Origin: Serilophus lunatus
Lineage: Eukaryota; Chordata; Aves; Passeriformes; Eurylaimidae
Assembly: GCA_013399895.1 (NCBI GenBank)
Contig: VXBA01005469.1
Span: 25,610 to 89,609, forward strand
Direction of reading: 5' to 3'
DNA: 64,000 nucleotides
Each line of letters begins with the position of its first letter. The stretch's first letter is position 1. Positions 60,521-64,000 of this stretch are shown piece by piece. Position numbers and translations under genes: made by a program. The notes under the pieces are model-generated. The model did no database searches. It had not been told where the DNA came from and saw only the letters and a list, made by a program, of their open reading frames with translations.

Positions 60521-63500
60521 TCTCTCTCCCCTTCCTATTTTCTATCACCGTACCTTGATTGCCCTCCCACTGCCCCGTTTTGTTTCTTTTCCTCGCCCCT
60601 GGCTGTGGTTCCTGCCTCGGGGTCCGTTCCTGGACCTCCCCTGTCGCGCCGCCTCCCTCCCGAGTCTGAAGGGGCTTTCCCTCTAAACGCAGCTTCCCTC
60701 CTCTCTTCCTTCACACTTTTCAGTAATTTCAGTCAGCAGTGAACTGTCCCCAGAGTGGTTAGAAAGGCAGAATAGGAGAAGAGCAAGGGTGATTGCTGGG
60801 GTTGAACAGAACTTGGTGCATGGCTGGGACTCCCAGGACGGACAGTGTCCGCTGGTGATTCCCCGGGGAGAGAACAGGGCTCCATCTGTTGCTAAAATGT
60901 GGGCACGAGCGGAGGATCCCCATCCCCATGGCAGGCTGTCACTGTCCAGCTGTAAAGCAGGACTAGCTCCTTCCACCCCGAGTCTGTGGCTCACACGACC
61001 AGATCAGAAGGTGCAGGTTGGTCTCTCCCTTCACAGGGATGGACGAGACTCGTGCACTGCAAGTGAGAAGCTGCCGCAGCGATAGAAAACTTCAAACGAG
61101 GGAAAACGAACCGTCTGGAATGTTTTGTTACAGTTTCCCTTTCCATCCTGATCACGGTGTTGTAAACCGGACATCTCTTTTAGCAACTGTTTGCATATGC
61201 TTCCTCCTCAAGAATTTCAGTCTCCACCTCTCGGAGCAGGGCGGTGCAGAGGAATTTGGAAACACTCCCTTCGTCTTCTGCTGGCTTCCTGGGCTTGTGT
61301 GCAGCTGCAAAGTGACACAACGTCACATCGTCATTTTGGCCAGGATACCCGGGGGGCAGAAGAGGGTTAAAGCCTGTTTTCTAAATGGGATGCGTACTTT
61401 TCCTTTGCCGTGTTTCACAAGTCCCTGCTGGCTATGGCTGTGAGCGCTCCGGGATGGATTTAAGTGTGAGCATCATGATATCCCAGTTTACTGTCACTGA
61501 TAGTTGTTGTTACACTGTAGTTAACTGTTGCTGTACTGCATGCTGTAGGACCCCCGCGGAATTAGCAGATTTAAATGGTGGTCTCTTTATCTCCCAGTCA
61601 ATATACAATAGTGACTTTGTCCTTAGCCAAAAGAATGATAGGCTGAGTTGCAGCAATCTGAAGATTGGGCAAGAGGACTAATTAATCTTCAGTTGTTGAA
61701 ACACTAGATTAGTTGAAACCCCTCTGCTGGTAAGCAACCAGAAGATGCTGCAACTGCATATATAAGAAGATAGATTAAAGATCTAGAAGAAATATAAAAA
61801 TGAAAATACTTAAATGAAAATCCTACTGATTTCTTCAAGTCCTGACAATGGTACAGTAGGAAAGGAAGTAGGAACTGAACGGAGAAGCAGGGAGAGGCAG
61901 GGAGGGAAGGATTCTTTGCCTACTGAAGGAGGATTTCAAGCTCAGGGATTTCACAGGATGTGGGTCACAAGTGTTGTTTTCAAGGTGCCTGCCAGGTAAC
62001 ACACTGTCAAAATCACACCTCCAATGGCTGCTTCGTGCTGCTCACAGTCTGTTTCAGTATTTTCTTTTTGCTTTCAGGGGTTGTACTCTGCTGAGAAAAC
62101 TGTTTGCTTAGTTCTACAGAAAAGGAAACTGCTAGGCACAGACAGTATCACTTACCCGGACTAATAAAGCAAAGGTACTTGCAGCTGCCCCACCACAATT
62201 TCTCACTCTACTTCTGCTCCCAAGGATCTTGTCACAAACCAAATCTTTTCTGTCAGCACGGTGCCCAAATGCTATTGCTCTGAGCATGGTGCCCACTGCT
62301 CAGTTTTTTAATGCTAAATCCTTCCTTAAGGAGCAAGGAGAGAATGCACAGAAATAAGGTGTATGTTTTTCTCCAGACAGGAAGACATGAGGTGTGTGTT
62401 GGTTCTCGTCTTTCTTGTTTCTGGACTGAAAGCCACGAGAAAATCTGAACGAACAACCCACATGTTTCAACTTCAAGGACACAAACAAACTTTACTAAGG
62501 AAGGTTATAATGAGGAACTGGATATTTTGCATGATGTGCATAAGCAAGCATGATTGTGAGTTATCTTCTGGTACGACTCTCTGCATCCTTGTGTGTATTC
62601 TGCATAAAGATCTCCTACAGACCAGTGTCTATGAGACTACCTCTTGCTCTTGTATACAAAGAAGAGTTGCTGCATCTGTTCTGCCCTGGGGGACAAAAGA
62701 ACCGGTAGTCATCACAAGTGCCATTCCAACAGGCTGCCGGGGGAACTTTCGTTGGACTCAGAAAATGTTGCAATTGTGGCCGCCTGGATTTTGCAGCTCC
62801 CCGGCCGATTCCCTCCAAGACACCAAGTTTGCTTCAGGCCAAATGACTGCTACTCCTGCTATGGGCAGCACGTGGGGGAGAGGTGCGAGCTAATCCTTCA
62901 TCCTGGCCTTCCTGCAAAACAGGTCGCATAAGTAGTTGTGCCATGCTCGGAAACAACATGCTTCCTATCTGTTGGCCTCTTGCATTTGGGGTGTGAAGGA
63001 TGGCCAGTGGAGTCTCCACAGGGTGCTAGAGATGCAGGAATATGGAAAACTTTATTCAGAGACTAGTTAGTAAAAGAAGCTTCAGAGTGCATCTGAAACT
63101 CCGGCACACATTTGTGCCCGTGCAGCTATCTCACTTGGGTGTGTCTGTGTGGCTGCCAAATCTGGGAAGGTATGTTTGTCAGGGCAGTGGATGAGCCAAG
63201 GCTGGGGAGAGCTGTGGGTTCCTGCAAGACAGATTGAAATGTTGCACTTGGTCGAGACATTCGTGGTGGGTTTAGTAGAGCTCACCTGCCAGTGCCAGTA
63301 CTGGGGATCCACCAGTCCACCTCTCTGCCTGGCTTTGGCCGCTGCTGTCCACGACTTCCCAGAATTCATGGCATTACCCAGCAGCTGTTACTATGTTGGG
63401 CTTTTGACAGCCTCAGAATGGGTCTCAGCCCTTCCTGCTCCCACTGAAGCAACTCAATTCTCAACTGAAAAAAATGGGGGATAGAGCAACCACAGAAAAA

Positions 63501-63540
63501 AGGCATTTGCATTTCAGAGATCAATCAGCTCTAACAGCCG
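60521..63540. other. Upstream of RCSD1, no gene recognised
   Basis: Unique DNA without a recognisable exon, RNA gene or repeat. In mammals CREG1 lies upstream of RCSD1 in the opposite orientation; I looked for its secreted-protein exons on the plus strand and did not see them. Confidence 0.5.
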
Positions 63541-63838
63541 ACATCCTGTTTTGGGTTGACTTTGCACACCGACTCCTCCGACAACGGCAACCCCCAGGAA
63601 ACGACGGTGAGCAGCGCCTTTACTGCGGGAAACTCGCCTTTGGGACCCACCGTGCGCTGACTGTGCTCGGGGGTGTCTGCCCTCGGCCCCCAGCGTCACA
63701 GTCCGGCCGGGGATGCTGAGCCTCACCCCCCCCGGGGGAAGCGCCAGCGGGAAACGAACTCGGCTGGAACGCGCTGCACCGTCCACGCTTCGCTGGTCCA
63801 GTGGTGCAGCTGCAGGGAAGCACGTCTGAGAGACCAGA
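63541..63838. other. CpG-rich patch at the right end
   Basis: A local rise in CpG content with unique sequence. It may be the edge of a promoter or an unstable GC-rich repeat region. No coding exon can be supported. Confidence 0.3.
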
Positions 63839-64000
63839 GACACACAGACACACACAGAGACACAGAGAGACACAGACAGACAGACAGACACACAGACACA
63901 GACACAGAGACACACACAGAGACAGACACACACACAGACACACAGAGACACACAGACAGACACACAGAGACACACAGACACAGAGACACAGACACACACA
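63839..64000 (+). repeat. GACACA/GACAGA simple repeat, cut by window end
   Basis: An imperfect array of ACACAGAC, ACAGAGAC and GACAGACAGAC units running to the last base. The minus strand reads as TGTGTCTCTG-type sequence and creates long Val/Ser/Cys-rich frames without meaning. Confidence 0.95.

Noticed and set aside
60521..63540. CREG1 exons expected from mammalian synteny
   Set aside because: I looked for the secreted-protein start and conserved core on the plus strand and saw none within the window.
63514..63999. Minus-strand frame with long Cys/Val/Ser runs
   Set aside because: Translation of the GACACA-type simple repeat.
1..64000. CRISPR arrays, operons, riboswitches or phage-like systems
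   Set aside because: The window is vertebrate nuclear DNA. The direct repeats seen are minisatellites without spacers, and the frames have no prokaryotic gene organisation.

Overview
The window is 64 kb of vertebrate nuclear DNA, most likely from a bird. CR1 LINE 3' fragments lie on both strands with the bird-typical 3' structure. Two interrupted vertebrate genes are recognisable by protein similarity, and their order matches the avian/mammalian RCSD1-MPZL1 neighbourhood (chromosome 1q24 in human). There is no prokaryotic content; nearly all the sequence is intron and intergenic DNA, and most long open frames are chance or repeat-derived.

Layout. Positions 1-3129 are intron 3 of MPZL1, which runs on the minus strand. 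This stretch carries a GC-rich LTR-like block (about 16-1374) and non-coding sequence. MPZL1 exon 3 (3130-3343) and exon 2 (6505-6665) encode the extracellular Ig-V domain. The transmembrane and ITIM exons lie beyond the left end. Exon 1 (signal peptide) was not found; the best place for it is the CpG-rich region around 18.6-20.1 kb, which holds a 583-base assembly gap (18763-19345). Positions 20-28 kb are the MPZL1-RCSD1 intergenic region. It contains a CR1 fragment, a 24-bp minisatellite, a tail-to-tail pair of tRNA-Pro genes (AGG on +, CGG on -) and a 450-bp minisatellite with a 10-bp period.

From 28.5 to 60.2 kb lies the complete coding sequence of RCSD1 (CapZIP, an actin capping-protein-interacting protein) on the minus strand. 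It has six coding exons, all in phase 0, and encodes 392 residues. The first coding exon carries only ATG GAG (60209-60214) and sits at the edge of a CpG island (about 60250-60520) that is probably the promoter. Intron 5 holds a 1.25-kb CR1 with an open reverse-transcriptase frame. Intron 1 (23.6 kb) holds a further CR1 fragment and a striking 130-bp foldback. Beyond 60.5 kb no exon was recognised. The window ends in a CpG-rich patch followed by a GACACA-type simple repeat cut off by the window end.

MPZL1 (a surface receptor for SHP-2 signalling) and RCSD1 (a cytoskeletal regulator) are separate transcription units in the same orientation, with the two Pol III tRNA genes between them. I saw no new biochemical system. 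The points most worth following up are the conserved tRNA-Pro pair, a recent 87-bp in-frame duplication in RCSD1, the tiny RCSD1 first coding exon, the foldback in RCSD1 intron 1, and the probable loss of MPZL1 exon 1 in a GC-rich gap.
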